This document shows, one piece after another, positions 51,395 through 59,764 of a stretch of 64,000 nt of DNA. The DNA lies in the NCBI RefSeq assembly GCF_947498095.1, contig NZ_CANMJE010000001.1, forward strand, positions 496,001 to 560,000, read 5' to 3'. Numbering within the stretch: the first letter of the stretch is position 1; each line of letters begins with the position of its first letter. Origin of the DNA: an uncultured Shimia sp. (GTDB lineage Bacteria; Pseudomonadota; Alphaproteobacteria; Rhodobacterales; Rhodobacteraceae). Below the pieces are notes generated by a model. It saw only the letters and a list, made by a program, of their open reading frames with translations, was not told the origin of the DNA and searched no databases. The position numbers were made by a program, and so were the translations under genes.

Positions 51395-51796
51395 ATGAAA
51401 CGTTTTGTGCTGGGGGCTCTTTTTGCGGGCTCCGCCACATGGGCCACTGCAGAAGACAACCAAAACATGCGTACGTTTCTGTTCATTGGAACGTCCAACA
51501 GTGCCGCGTGGGAGATGCAGATCGCAAATCCCGGCGACCGTGCGGCTAGCGTTAAAGGCGGGATCGAAGCGCTCGGCGGCGAACTTTTGAGTTACTATTG
51601 GGGCCTCGGAAACGGAAAAAACTATATCACCGTTTCTCTGCCGAACGATCCCACGTTCATTCAGGCGTTTTACGTTAGCCGTCTGGGTGATGGCTTGCTG
51701 GATGACTACCAGATGATCGAATTGATGAGCAGCGCAGACATGGCCGAAGCGCTATCACGCGTGCCCGAGATCAAGGCGCAGGACGATTTGAAGTAG
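51395..51796 (+). CDS. Exported GYD-domain-like small protein
   Basis: 133 residues with a signal peptide (MKRFVLGALFAGSATWATA). The mature part resembles the GYD ferredoxin-like fold: TFLFIGTSN, AASVKGGIEALGGELLSYYWGLGNGKNYITVSLPND. GYD proteins are usually cytosolic and uncharacterised, so an exported form is unusual. It may bind or isomerise a small product of the module. Confidence 0.7.
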   Translation: MKRFVLGALFAGSATWATAEDNQNMRTFLFIGTSNSAAWEMQIANPGDRAASVKGGIEALGGELLSYYWGLGNGKNYITVSLPNDPTFIQAFYVSRLGDGLLDDYQMIELMSSADMAEALSRVPEIKAQDDLK

Positions 51797-51821
51797 TGGC
51801 ACAAAATTCAGAAAGAACACC

Positions 51822-53105
51822 ATGAGACGAAATCCCTCTGTGAGAGCTGCAATGGCACGAATAAAACAGACAATGAGCGTGTGCGCAGGAGTGCTTGCCA
51901 TCGCATCCGGGACATCTGCCCAAGAGAGCAGCGTGCAACGGCAACTGGAGGCAGCAGCCACCGCATCGCTTGGGGGGCCAGCGTCGGCTCAGGCCCAATT
52001 GGAACAGGACAGGCTCAGGCGGCTTGAAAACTCCAGATTGCCGGGGCTGGATCGATTTTTTGATCCGTTCGAACAATCTCGCGAAGCTTTTGCCGAGCGA
52101 ACGGGACTGAACCTTTCCTTCGATTATCAAGCGCTTTACCAAAACTCGTCGGACAGTCTGAATGGCAATGATGAGGCCGCATCCGGTCAGGCACGGATCA
52201 TCGGAAACTGGGAACTTCTCAATCGTGGGAGTGACAACGCGGGCAGCCTCGTCTTCATCTTGGAGAACCGTCACCTTTTGGGTACGGATTTCGCGCCCGG
52301 CGGTCTGGCAAATGAAATCGGGTATCTCGGTGTCACTGGAACGACGTTCAGCGACACAGACACAACTCTGTCGGTCGCCTATTGGTCGCAAGCCTTGCCG
52401 GGCATCAACGGAGGCTTTGTGGCAGGTCGCATCGATCCCGGCGACTATTCGGATATCCTTGGCTATGTGAACCCGCGCACGACCTTTTCGAATTTTTCGA
52501 TCCTCTTTAGTCCTGTGCTTCCCATTCCCGACCCCGGCTTTGGAATTGCAGGCGGCGGATACATAACCGACCAGATTTACGCGCTTGGCGTCGTCAGCGA
52601 TGCAAATGGGTCGCTCACTGATGTGGAATGGTTTCCAGGTGGCTCGGAGTTTTTCACTTACGGTGAGATCGGCTGGACGCCCGCAAGAGACCAGCGATAC
52701 CTCACAAACGTCCATTTGGGAGTTTTCCATGTGGACGACAGAGAAGACGCAGGCGTACCCGGCGGTCACGGAGCAATACTTTCGGGGAATGTAACCCTAA
52801 ACGAGAGTGTCATGCTGTTCGGCCGTCTTGGTTGGTCAGATGGCGATGCGTCGATTGCGAAACGTGCCGTCAATGCCGGTGTCATGTGGCGCCCCGGATT
52901 GTATGACGACTTGTTCGGGTTTGGCGTGACAGTCGCCGATCCAACCGATCCAAGTCTCGATACACAGACTACAGTCGAAGCATTTTACCGTCTGGATATT
53001 TCCGACAACCTCGCGCTTACGGCAGATGTCCAGTATCTGAACAATCCCGGCTTCACCGATGATGATCCTCTGGTGTTCGGGCTGAGGTTGAGATTCAACT
53101 TATAA
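51822..53105 (+). CDS. OprB-family outer-membrane porin
   Basis: 427 residues with an N-terminal signal ending about TSAQE, then a short helix rich in Gln/Arg and a beta-barrel of alternating hydrophobic strands ending in RLRFNL with a terminal hydrophobic residue. OprB features include SLVFILENRH, GGFVAGRIDPGDYSDILGYVNPRTTFSN, WTPARDQRYLTNVHLGVFHVDD and VMLFGRLGWSDGD. OprB porins admit carbohydrates or other bulky polar solutes. As the last gene of the operon it would let the substrate reach the periplasmic hydrolases. Confidence 0.88.
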   Translation: MRRNPSVRAAMARIKQTMSVCAGVLAIASGTSAQESSVQRQLEAAATASLGGPASAQAQLEQDRLRRLENSRLPGLDRFFDPFEQSREAFAERTGLNLSFDYQALYQNSSDSLNGNDEAASGQARIIGNWELLNRGSDNAGSLVFILENRHLLGTDFAPGGLANEIGYLGVTGTTFSDTDTTLSVAYWSQALPGINGGFVAGRIDPGDYSDILGYVNPRTTFSNFSILFSPVLPIPDPGFGIAGGGYITDQIYALGVVSDANGSLTDVEWFPGGSEFFTYGEIGWTPARDQRYLTNVHLGVFHVDDREDAGVPGGHGAILSGNVTLNESVMLFGRLGWSDGDASIAKRAVNAGVMWRPGLYDDLFGFGVTVADPTDPSLDTQTTVEAFYRLDISDNLALTADVQYLNNPGFTDDDPLVFGLRLRFNL

Positions 53106-53484
53106 GACAGAAAAAATACGAAACCTCATCCTTATACTTGGTATTCTGTAGGCCGGCTTCCGCTTTTAATATCACATGGAAAGTCAAGGTAGTCAGACAG
53201 CTTGATAATAATTGTCTGGTCTGTCTGGCAAAGTCAAAAACGATCGTTTCCGCAATTCACGATTTCTTGCGGCAACACCGCATTCACTTGGCCGATTCGG
53301 TATCGCAATACTGCCTCTCGAAACCATCTTCTCAGAACTTTTGTCTTGTGATGAGTTTCGAGAAACCAGCCGCAAAGCTGACGTTCGCTGCGACCTGACC
53401 AGGGTCCGCACTGGGCTCGAAGCAGACAGCCGACCGATCTTCTAGGATGTCTCCTACAATAAGATTACCGGACGCTGGAAGCAT

Positions 53485-53510
53485 GATCCAACCTATCCAA
53501 CCTAGGCAAC
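53485..53510 (-). repeat. 26-bp repeat of the element, copy 2 (inverted)
   Basis: Read on the minus strand it shares AGGTTGGATA and the GGATC end with the copies at 44024 and 53591, with about five mismatches, mainly at positions 5-7. Confidence 0.65.
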
Positions 53511-53590
53511 CTCGCTCTGAGGTTTGCTTTAAAAGAGGTGGCCTAGTTCGTTACTAGCCGTGGTGCCTTCAAACTAAACTAAAGAGAAAT

Positions 53591-53616
53591 GTTGGACAGG
53601 TTGGATAAGTGGGATC
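53591..53616 (+). repeat. 26-bp repeat of the element, copy 3
   Basis: Differs from the copy at 44024 at only three positions. With copy 2 it forms an inverted pair 80 bases apart. Confidence 0.7.
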
Positions 53617-53748
53617 AGATAACAGCCATACAGGGGGACGCATGACATCACCCCTGCAGGGCCACCGCACAGGGAACGGTGTTTTGGTTCTGGGCGGGGG
53701 AGTGTTGCTGAAGTCCAGAGAGGATCGGTCACAGGTGCTCTGGTTCTT

Positions 53749-53777
53749 CCGCTGCACTTCCGCTGCAGTGCGCTGCA
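53749..53777 (+). repeat. Phased CGCTGCA heptamers, right end (candidate integrase arm sites)
   Basis: CGCTGCA at 53750, 53761 and 53771 are spaced 11 and 10 bases apart, matching one helical turn. The same heptamer stands phased at the left end near 40954-40991. Confidence 0.55.
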
Positions 53778-53819
53778 CTTCTGACCTTGTTTGGCCGATC
53801 ACATCGTGTGTTTGCCTTG

Positions 53820-53851
53820 CATGTCACGTGCGCTGTTGAACATGTCGCGTG
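53820..53851 (+). repeat. CATGTC(A/G)CGTG direct repeat pair
   Basis: CATGTCACGTG at 53820-53830 and CATGTCGCGTG at 53841-53851 are 21 bases apart, two helical turns. A cooperative DNA-binding site, for example for an excisionase, is possible. Confidence 0.4.
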
Positions 53852-53959
53852 TTGCACTTAATGACACTGCATGCGACACTCAACTCACTGACAACATGGG
53901 CACTTCTGCGTGGTTGAACGTGCGTGTGGAGGCAGTGCATGACATCGCAACGTGGTCGT

Positions 53960-54036
53960 GCTCCCGTGGCTCAACTGGATAGAGCAGCCCCCTCCTAAGG
54001 GGCAGGTTGCAGGTTCGAATCCTGCCGGGGTCGCCA
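53960..54036 (+). tRNA. tRNA-Arg (CCU) duplicate forming attR
   Basis: 77 bases, identical to the intact tRNA-Arg gene over 74 bases but starting GCT instead of GGC. The second acceptor pair is therefore C against T and the third a T-G wobble. Anticodon CCT and all other arms are intact. It is the element-end copy; whether it is transcribed and charged is uncertain, and the weakened acceptor stem argues for a non-functional remnant. Confidence 0.6.
53963..54036 (+). repeat. attR: 74-bp direct repeat, right copy
   Basis: Exact copy of 40809-40882. Sequence to the right (ACAAAATG onward) should be the chromosome that originally followed the tRNA. Confidence 0.93.
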
Positions 54037-54297
54037 ACAAAATGTTGAGATAGATCGAAACGGGGTTTGAAGGAAGGTGGAGCCATAGTTGGCGCGCGCA
54101 ACTCTGGCACCTGTCAATTCCCGTAATCAGATCGACACGGGCTTCGCCTTGACACCACGTTTTGATTTTTTGATCATGCCTGCGGAAAAGTCACGATGTA
54201 CACAGAGTTAGAATAGCCTGTATGTTGATTGGCAAAGTGGTAAACGAGTAAAAAAATCGTTCAGCAACAGAACGGTATCAGCAGGCAAGTATTCCAG

Positions 54298-56349
54298 ATG
54301 TCCCCGACGCCAAGTGTCACCCGACCGATTGAGATCGCCTCAGCATCTGAGGCGGCCGGGCTTGATGCCTTTTTCCTGGCAGGCGAACATACCGATGCCT
54401 GGTTTGAGCGAGGCTCGGATATTCTGATTGTCTCGTTTTATAATCTGGCAACGGTTGGCGAGCATGAGCTGCCTCACCCTTGGTTCTACGGTAATGCCCT
54501 TAAACAGAACTACTCGATCCTTGGCCTGATTGCCCACCGCAAGGACTGGTATCGGAACGACGATGCGCCGCGCCTTTTGACAGAGCTGCGGGAGGCCGGG
54601 GTGTTTGAAGGTTTCCGCAGAATTCTTTTCATTGGCACCTCGATGGGCGGATTTGCGGCGCTGACTTATTCATCCCTTGTACCGGGTGCAGCCGTGTTGG
54701 CCTTTAGCCCGCAAAGCACCTTGGCGCCTGAGATCGTTCCCTTTGAAAAGCGCTATAAGAGAGCACAGAAACTCATTGACTGGACCGCGCCCGCACATCT
54801 TGATGCAGCCGGGTCGTTCGAGCATGCGTCAGATGTAACCATTGTCTATGACCCGCATGTGCCAGAGGACAAGGCGCACGCTGCGCGGCTTGCGGGAGAC
54901 AACGTCCAATTCATCCACGCCCGCCATATGGGGCACCAAGCCATTCGGTTGCTCAAACATCTGGATGCTTTGCCTCTCATCTTCAAAGGCGTTGCAGAAG
55001 ATAACTTTGATCGCGCAGGATTTTTTCGCCAACTCCGGACTCGTCGTAGTGAATTGCGATGGTTGCGTGGATTGTTCGGGGCTGCCCATGCTCAAGGGCA
55101 CCAAAAACTCTTGCTGGCGACAGCGCGCAGCCTAAAGACAGATAACCCAAGAATGCGCCGATACTTGAACCGTGTCAGCCAAAGGTTTGAGGAGGAGGCA
55201 AAGTTAGAAAGCGATCATAGTTTTGTGGCCTCTGACCCGCCTCCGGAAGCACCATTTTCTGGTGAAATTGTATCGTTGGTTAATGCGTTGGTTGTTCCCC
55301 AAACCGCCCCAAAGGCGAAACACGCTTTTGGTGTGCTGACCTCTGAGGGGGCTTGGTGTGAAATGTCACAGACCTGGATCATGAACAGGCTGGCATCCAG
55401 AGCGCCGACGATCGAACAAGGTGAGGTGATTGAGCCGTTGCCCGGGACGCATTTGTTTGCCGGTCATTTCCGCGGCCATTTTGGTCATTTTCTGGTTGAG
55501 TCCACCAGCCGACTTTGGGCGCTGGATCATATCGGCGTTCGCCCGGACAGTATCTTGTACGTTCCCTTTGGAGAGGTTGAACCGGGGCAGCACACTGTCA
55601 TCGAAAAGTACAAGACGTTTTTTCATCTCTTGGACATCGATATGCCGGTTCAATCTTTTGGGTCTACCATGCGGGTTGAGAGACTGCTGGTGCCGGAGAT
55701 TGGGTTCGGGTGGGTGAACAGGTTTGCTGGTTCTCCAGCCTATCGGCAGTTCTTTCAGTCGCGCTTGATGACCAAGGTCAAACCGGAAGGGCCGCCAGAT
55801 CTTTATGTGTCTCGGTCCAAATTGCGCTCGCATCTGGGACAGATCATCGGTGAGCAGGTGATCGAACGAAACTTGGCGCGTCTTGGCTATGATGTGTTTT
55901 ACCCTGAAAAGCATCCGATCGAAGTGCAACTGGCCCGCTACAAGGCCGCGCGCAGAATTGTGGCGTTAGACGGCTCAGCTTTGCACCTTGTGCCATTCGT
56001 CATGGCGCCCGGTGGCTCAGTTGCAATGATCAAGCGCCGTTCGACCGCAAATATTGATGACTACCGTCAGCAGTTCCGCGCCTTTTGTGGCGTTGAAGTC
56101 GACGGTATCGACGCTCTGAAGCATGACTGGATTTCTAACGATAAAAACAAAATTGACATGCGCTCTGTCGGCGAACTTGATTTTGTAAGCGTTTTTCAGC
56201 AATTGGCGGACGCAGGATATGTGCCGTCCGATTTCAAACCGGACTTGCCAAATTCACAAGAAATGGATGCTCTGCGGGAAACAGCAATTCTAAATCGCAA
56301 CGGACAACTGCGCCAGGTCGGGGCCACCTCGGTAAAGGTTGGGTCCTAA
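54298..56349 (+). CDS. Fusion of alpha/beta-hydrolase-like domain and GT61 glycosyltransferase
   Basis: 683 residues. Residues about 35-230 form an alpha/beta-hydrolase-like domain with the nucleophile elbow GTSMGGFAAL, a YDPHVPED acid segment and RHMGHQAI for the His. Residues about 350-620 are a GT61 (DUF563) glycosyltransferase: AGHFRGHFGHFLVESTSRLWALD, LYVSRSKLRSHLG, GYDVFYPEKHPIEVQLARYKAARRIVALDGSALHL. No signal peptide or membrane segment is seen. It probably adds a sugar and removes or transfers an acyl group on the same glycan. First gene after the integrated element and first of the glycan island. A stand-alone relative of the N-terminal half lies at 59765. Confidence 0.85.
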   Translation: MSPTPSVTRPIEIASASEAAGLDAFFLAGEHTDAWFERGSDILIVSFYNLATVGEHELPHPWFYGNALKQNYSILGLIAHRKDWYRNDDAPRLLTELREAGVFEGFRRILFIGTSMGGFAALTYSSLVPGAAVLAFSPQSTLAPEIVPFEKRYKRAQKLIDWTAPAHLDAAGSFEHASDVTIVYDPHVPEDKAHAARLAGDNVQFIHARHMGHQAIRLLKHLDALPLIFKGVAEDNFDRAGFFRQLRTRRSELRWLRGLFGAAHAQGHQKLLLATARSLKTDNPRMRRYLNRVSQRFEEEAKLESDHSFVASDPPPEAPFSGEIVSLVNALVVPQTAPKAKHAFGVLTSEGAWCEMSQTWIMNRLASRAPTIEQGEVIEPLPGTHLFAGHFRGHFGHFLVESTSRLWALDHIGVRPDSILYVPFGEVEPGQHTVIEKYKTFFHLLDIDMPVQSFGSTMRVERLLVPEIGFGWVNRFAGSPAYRQFFQSRLMTKVKPEGPPDLYVSRSKLRSHLGQIIGEQVIERNLARLGYDVFYPEKHPIEVQLARYKAARRIVALDGSALHLVPFVMAPGGSVAMIKRRSTANIDDYRQQFRAFCGVEVDGIDALKHDWISNDKNKIDMRSVGELDFVSVFQQLADAGYVPSDFKPDLPNSQEMDALRETAILNRNGQLRQVGATSVKVGS

Positions 56350-56406
56350 TGGGTATTTTTGACTGCCATTTGACCGACACAACGCGATGTTCACGAGGTG
56401 CATTCC

Positions 56407-57390
56407 ATGACCGTTGAGAGGATTATCCTTCATGTTGGCACCCCGAAGACGGGGACGACATCCCTGCAGACAGCGCTGGTCGCTCAGGAAGAGGTGCTGG
56501 CCAAAGAGGGAATCCGGTATCTAAAATCCTTTCGGGCATCGGTCAGCCACAACAGGTTGATCCAAATGCTCAATCGCGGAGGGGAAGAGGCCAAGAAAGT
56601 AAGGCGCAAGACGTTGCGCGAGATTGGTCAAAGTGAGCAATCGACGATCCTTATTTCCACAGAAATTGCCTATGGTATTCGCCCAACCAAAGCGTTGATG
56701 ACCCTCTTTGAGGAACGGTATCCCGGCAAGGCTGAGATCGTGTTTTACGTCCGCCGACAGGACCTGTTTCTTGAGGCAATGGCCAAACAGAAACTGAAAA
56801 GCGGGCATTACAAAGGTGAACTGGATAGTTTTATTGCGGCGCGCAAAAAAAACGGCTTCTTCATGAAGTACATCAAGCGGGTTCAGAAGAACTTTCCGGG
56901 CACAAAAATCACTTGCCGCCCCTATGACCGCCGCGAATTGCTGAACGGCGATATCGTGGCGGACTTTATGAGTTTCCTAGGCGTAGACTATCAGCCAGAG
57001 GCGGATGAACCCAAAAAATCCATCAATGTAACGCCTTCCAAAGAGCTTGCCATCGCCTTGTCGTTACAAGAGTTCGCTTCGCCCTATCATCGACGAAGCA
57101 CGATCAGCGAAATCCACCAAAGAGTGCCCAGCCTGTTCAGGTCCAAAGACATTATGGATGCGACAGAACGAAAGGCGTTCCTAGAGGAATTCCGTCAAGA
57201 CAATCGTGCGTTGTCTCAGTTCAGTGGATACGATGTCGAAGGGTTGTTCAACGACACCGTAGATTTTGAAAAAGAGAGCAACCTGATCACAGACGCGACG
57301 GAACAAAAGGACATCATGCAACTTGCGACGGATACGGTTCGGGACGTGGCCTTTGAGCTTCACCCAGCACAGAAACAGGCAGAGGGTTAG
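56407..57390 (+). CDS. Sulfotransferase family protein
   Basis: 327 residues from the ATG at 56407 (a GTG at 56398 is possible). ILHVGTPKTGTTSLQTAL is the 5'-phosphosulfate-binding loop for PAPS, and IVFYVRRQDLFLEAMAKQK corresponds to the 3'-phosphate-binding region with the conserved Arg/Ser-type site. Residues beyond 200 are helical. It likely sulfates a surface polysaccharide made by the neighbouring glycosyltransferases. It starts 57 bases after the GT61 fusion gene and is probably cotranscribed with it. Confidence 0.87.
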   Translation: MTVERIILHVGTPKTGTTSLQTALVAQEEVLAKEGIRYLKSFRASVSHNRLIQMLNRGGEEAKKVRRKTLREIGQSEQSTILISTEIAYGIRPTKALMTLFEERYPGKAEIVFYVRRQDLFLEAMAKQKLKSGHYKGELDSFIAARKKNGFFMKYIKRVQKNFPGTKITCRPYDRRELLNGDIVADFMSFLGVDYQPEADEPKKSINVTPSKELAIALSLQEFASPYHRRSTISEIHQRVPSLFRSKDIMDATERKAFLEEFRQDNRALSQFSGYDVEGLFNDTVDFEKESNLITDATEQKDIMQLATDTVRDVAFELHPAQKQAEG

Positions 57391-57466
57391 CTCCATGCAA
57401 GCCGATTTTCTTAAGCAGAAACCTCACCCAACCGCGCAGTTTGACGTATTGAAAGAAGTATAGGGC

Positions 57467-58153
57467 ATGACACAAGAGTCTGAAGTCGCCGCAGTTTTTA
57501 ATGGGTTCAAAATCCCCAAGTCGCGATACATCAAAGAGGGAACGGGCCACCGATTTGAAGACGGTAAGTACGAGCGTAAAGAGCTCGAGGCGGGCACGGC
57601 ACTTCTGCGCGAAGATGATCGGATTATTGAGATGGGGGCTGGTCTGGGCGTTGTGGGCGGATACTTGGCCTACAGCAAACCAACGGTCGAGCTTTGGTCA
57701 TTCGAGGCCAATCCAAATCTCATCCCTCACATCGAAGAGATTTACGGCTTAAACGACCTGGGTCCGCGTGCTCGTGTGAGCAACAACGTCGTGCTGACCG
57801 AGGATGATCTGCCCGAGACAATCCGATTTCATATCTATGGCTGCTACCTTGGTTCTTCATTGTTTGACCGACCGGACAAGCCCCGCCCCTCGGTCGAAGT
57901 GCCGACGTTTGCGTGGTCCGAGATTTGCGAGAGTTACAAGCCAACCTTCTTGCTAATGGATATCGAAGGTGGCGAACTGGACTTTCTCGAGAACGCAGAC
58001 CTGAGCGGTTTGCGCACCGTGGTGATCGAATTTCATCCTGACCGGTACGGCATCGACGGAATGAAGCGCTGTAAGCGGATTTTGCGCGGGGCCGGTTTTG
58101 AACCTAACAAAGAGCTGAGTACCCGCACCGTTTGGGGCGCCGTCCGGAGCTAG
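57467..58153 (+). CDS. FkbM-family methyltransferase
   Basis: 228 residues. The SAM-binding motif is DRIIEMGAGLGVVGGYLA, followed by LWSFEANPNLIPHIEEI, PTFAWSEICESYKPTFLLMDIEGGELDFLENADLSGLRTVVIEFHP, the FkbM core. The family O-methylates sugars and polyketides, so it fits methylation of the surface glycan. It ends 12 bases before the convergent sulfatase gene. Confidence 0.88.
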   Translation: MTQESEVAAVFNGFKIPKSRYIKEGTGHRFEDGKYERKELEAGTALLREDDRIIEMGAGLGVVGGYLAYSKPTVELWSFEANPNLIPHIEEIYGLNDLGPRARVSNNVVLTEDDLPETIRFHIYGCYLGSSLFDRPDKPRPSVEVPTFAWSEICESYKPTFLLMDIEGGELDFLENADLSGLRTVVIEFHPDRYGIDGMKRCKRILRGAGFEPNKELSTRTVWGAVRS

Positions 58154-58164
58154 CGATTGCTGCG

Positions 58165-59490
58165 CTACGTGGTGGCGTTGAATTCGAACCCATGTGACCG
58201 ACAGCATTCCTCAAGCGCCGCAGACATTGGAGCGTATGCAGGGTGCGAGGGGCCAAGGTCGTGTTGCTGCCAATAGTCCTGATGAATGTCGTAAAGCTGG
58301 GTGCTGCCATCTTCATACCGGATGAACCGATAGTCGCCTTTTCTGATCGACGCATTGTCATGATAAAAGGTAGGGACGGCCCTGTCTGCTTCGGTTGCTC
58401 CGGCGAGCATTGGTTTGAGGGAACGTCCGGGTAAGTCTGCGTCGGGTGCCGGCAAATCCACAAGATCCAGGATCGTCGGCCCGACATCAAGAAGTGCGAC
58501 TGGATCGTGAATGCTTTGCCCCTGTTTTGCGTCTGGATCGTAGATGATGAGCGGCACGCGTGCGACCTGTTCCCAGAGCGTCGTCTTGCGGTAGAGATTG
58601 CGGTTTCCAAGGTGAAACCCGTGGTCAGACAGAATGACAACAATGGTATTGTTGGCGTGCGCGGATGCCTGCAAAGCTTCCCAAACGCGGCCAAGGTGAA
58701 AGTCTCCGTGGCTCAATGCTGAGAAATAGTTTCGAACGCTGCACCGCCACCATTCTTTGTCCCCTTTTTTCAGGAGCGGATTTTCGGGCATATGCTCTGC
58801 GGCGTAGTCATTATGGTCGAAACCATCCTGCCATTCCGGCGGCATTTCAAAGTTGTTTACGTCGTACATCTCTTTGAAGCGCGCCGGTGTGACATGCGGC
58901 CCATGCGGACTGTAAAACCCGACCTCCCGATAAAATGGCGCATTGCCTTCGTAGTTTTGCAGGAAATCAATCGCAGAATTTGCGGCCTGATGATCGTAAT
59001 AAGTCACGTCATCTTTTGGATCTGTCGTTGCCCAGCCTTTCCGGTGCCCACCAAAACTCTTTATTTCCAGATGCTTGGGGATACGCATATCACCGTCAAA
59101 CCGCTTTCTTCTGTCCGAGTAAAGCTGGCGGTGAATGGGGCCTTTCAGCATGCCATTGTTGCTGTGATAGACCTTGCCCCCGGACGAGCAGTAGTATCCG
59201 TTTTGCTTGAACGTGGCAGGCCAGACCTCCTGAGGCTGTACCCTGTCAAACAACGCAACATTGTTGTCGAAAATACCGGTCTGATGAGGGGCCTTGCCAG
59301 ACAACATGCTGGACCGTGAGGGCCCACAAATCGGCGCCTGACAATAGGCAGATCGAAACACCGATGCTTGGTCACAAATGCGGTCAAGGTTGGGTGTTTG
59401 CAGGGGCTCGTTGTAGGCAGTTTTTTGGTCCCAGTAAGATATGCAATCGTCAAAACTAACAAGCAGAACGTTTTTTCTTTGTTCCGTCAT
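58165..59490 (-). CDS. Sulfatase (formylglycine-dependent arylsulfatase family)
   Basis: 441 residues. Metal-binding NVLLVSFDDCISYW and the formylglycine motif CGPSRSSMLSG (CxPSR, Cys converted to formylglycine) define the family. HSNNGM and later YSPHGPHV and LSDHGFHLGN supply further metal and substrate residues. It is of the iduronate-2-sulfatase/choline-sulfatase-like branch. No signal peptide is seen, so it is cytosolic, which is unusual for polysaccharide degradation. It may remove sulfate from small precursors or choline sulfate. Transcribed opposite the sulfotransferase set. Confidence 0.9.
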   Translation of the reverse strand: MTEQRKNVLLVSFDDCISYWDQKTAYNEPLQTPNLDRICDQASVFRSAYCQAPICGPSRSSMLSGKAPHQTGIFDNNVALFDRVQPQEVWPATFKQNGYYCSSGGKVYHSNNGMLKGPIHRQLYSDRRKRFDGDMRIPKHLEIKSFGGHRKGWATTDPKDDVTYYDHQAANSAIDFLQNYEGNAPFYREVGFYSPHGPHVTPARFKEMYDVNNFEMPPEWQDGFDHNDYAAEHMPENPLLKKGDKEWWRCSVRNYFSALSHGDFHLGRVWEALQASAHANNTIVVILSDHGFHLGNRNLYRKTTLWEQVARVPLIIYDPDAKQGQSIHDPVALLDVGPTILDLVDLPAPDADLPGRSLKPMLAGATEADRAVPTFYHDNASIRKGDYRFIRYEDGSTQLYDIHQDYWQQHDLGPSHPAYAPMSAALEECCRSHGFEFNATT

Positions 59491-59764
59491 GCTTTAGTTC
59501 CCAAATTTGCCTGTACCAATAATAATCAAAATGGCCGAGAGGTCCTGCTTTCGCAACTTGAAAGTGTCAGAAAGCTGGATTAGCGCCCGGCCAGTCTCGT
59601 TCCAACCGATCGCAGCCGTTTTGCCGCCTCTGTTCTGTCGCGATACGCAGCAAATTGTCCAAATTGCAGCGTGTTGTCGCGGCGGCGCCCCTTGCGCCGC
59701 TCTTCTCGAAAAGCCTATATCTTAGGTCTGTTCTTGCGAGAATGAGTTTGCGGAGATCCCAAGT

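Larger units (their letters stand above)
53106..53959. other. Non-coding right end of the integrative element
   Basis: 854 bases without a credible gene. It holds two copies of the 26-bp repeat (53485, 53591), three phased CGCTGCA heptamers (53750-53777), two CATGTC(A/G)CGTG repeats 21 bases apart (53820, 53841) and a TGCATGCGACACT segment. Together these look like a replication and recombination control region next to attR. Confidence 0.6.
40809..54036 (+). mobile_element. 13.15-kb integrative element inserted in tRNA-Arg(CCU)
   Basis: The two ends carry a perfect 74-bp direct repeat covering nearly the whole tRNA-Arg gene; the repeat unit measures 13,154 bases. A tyrosine recombinase gene begins 148 bases inside the left repeat. 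The left third holds mobility and replication functions (recombinase, DUF5906 helicase, AlpA-like HTH, second HTH protein). The right two thirds hold an AraC regulator and an exported amidohydrolase/porin operon. No capsid, conjugation or toxin genes are present, so it resembles a satellite or small genomic island, probably moved with help from elsewhere. Phased heptamers at both ends and a 26-bp repeat inside are noted separately. Confidence 0.92.

Noticed and set aside
53609..53839. 76-codon frame in the right end of the element
   Set aside because: The composition is Cys/Arg-rich without homology, it overlaps the phased heptamers, and no ribosome site is seen.
53820..53880. CRISPR-like repeats at the right end
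   Set aside because: There are only two short direct repeats 21 bases apart, with no regular spacers and no cas genes in the window.
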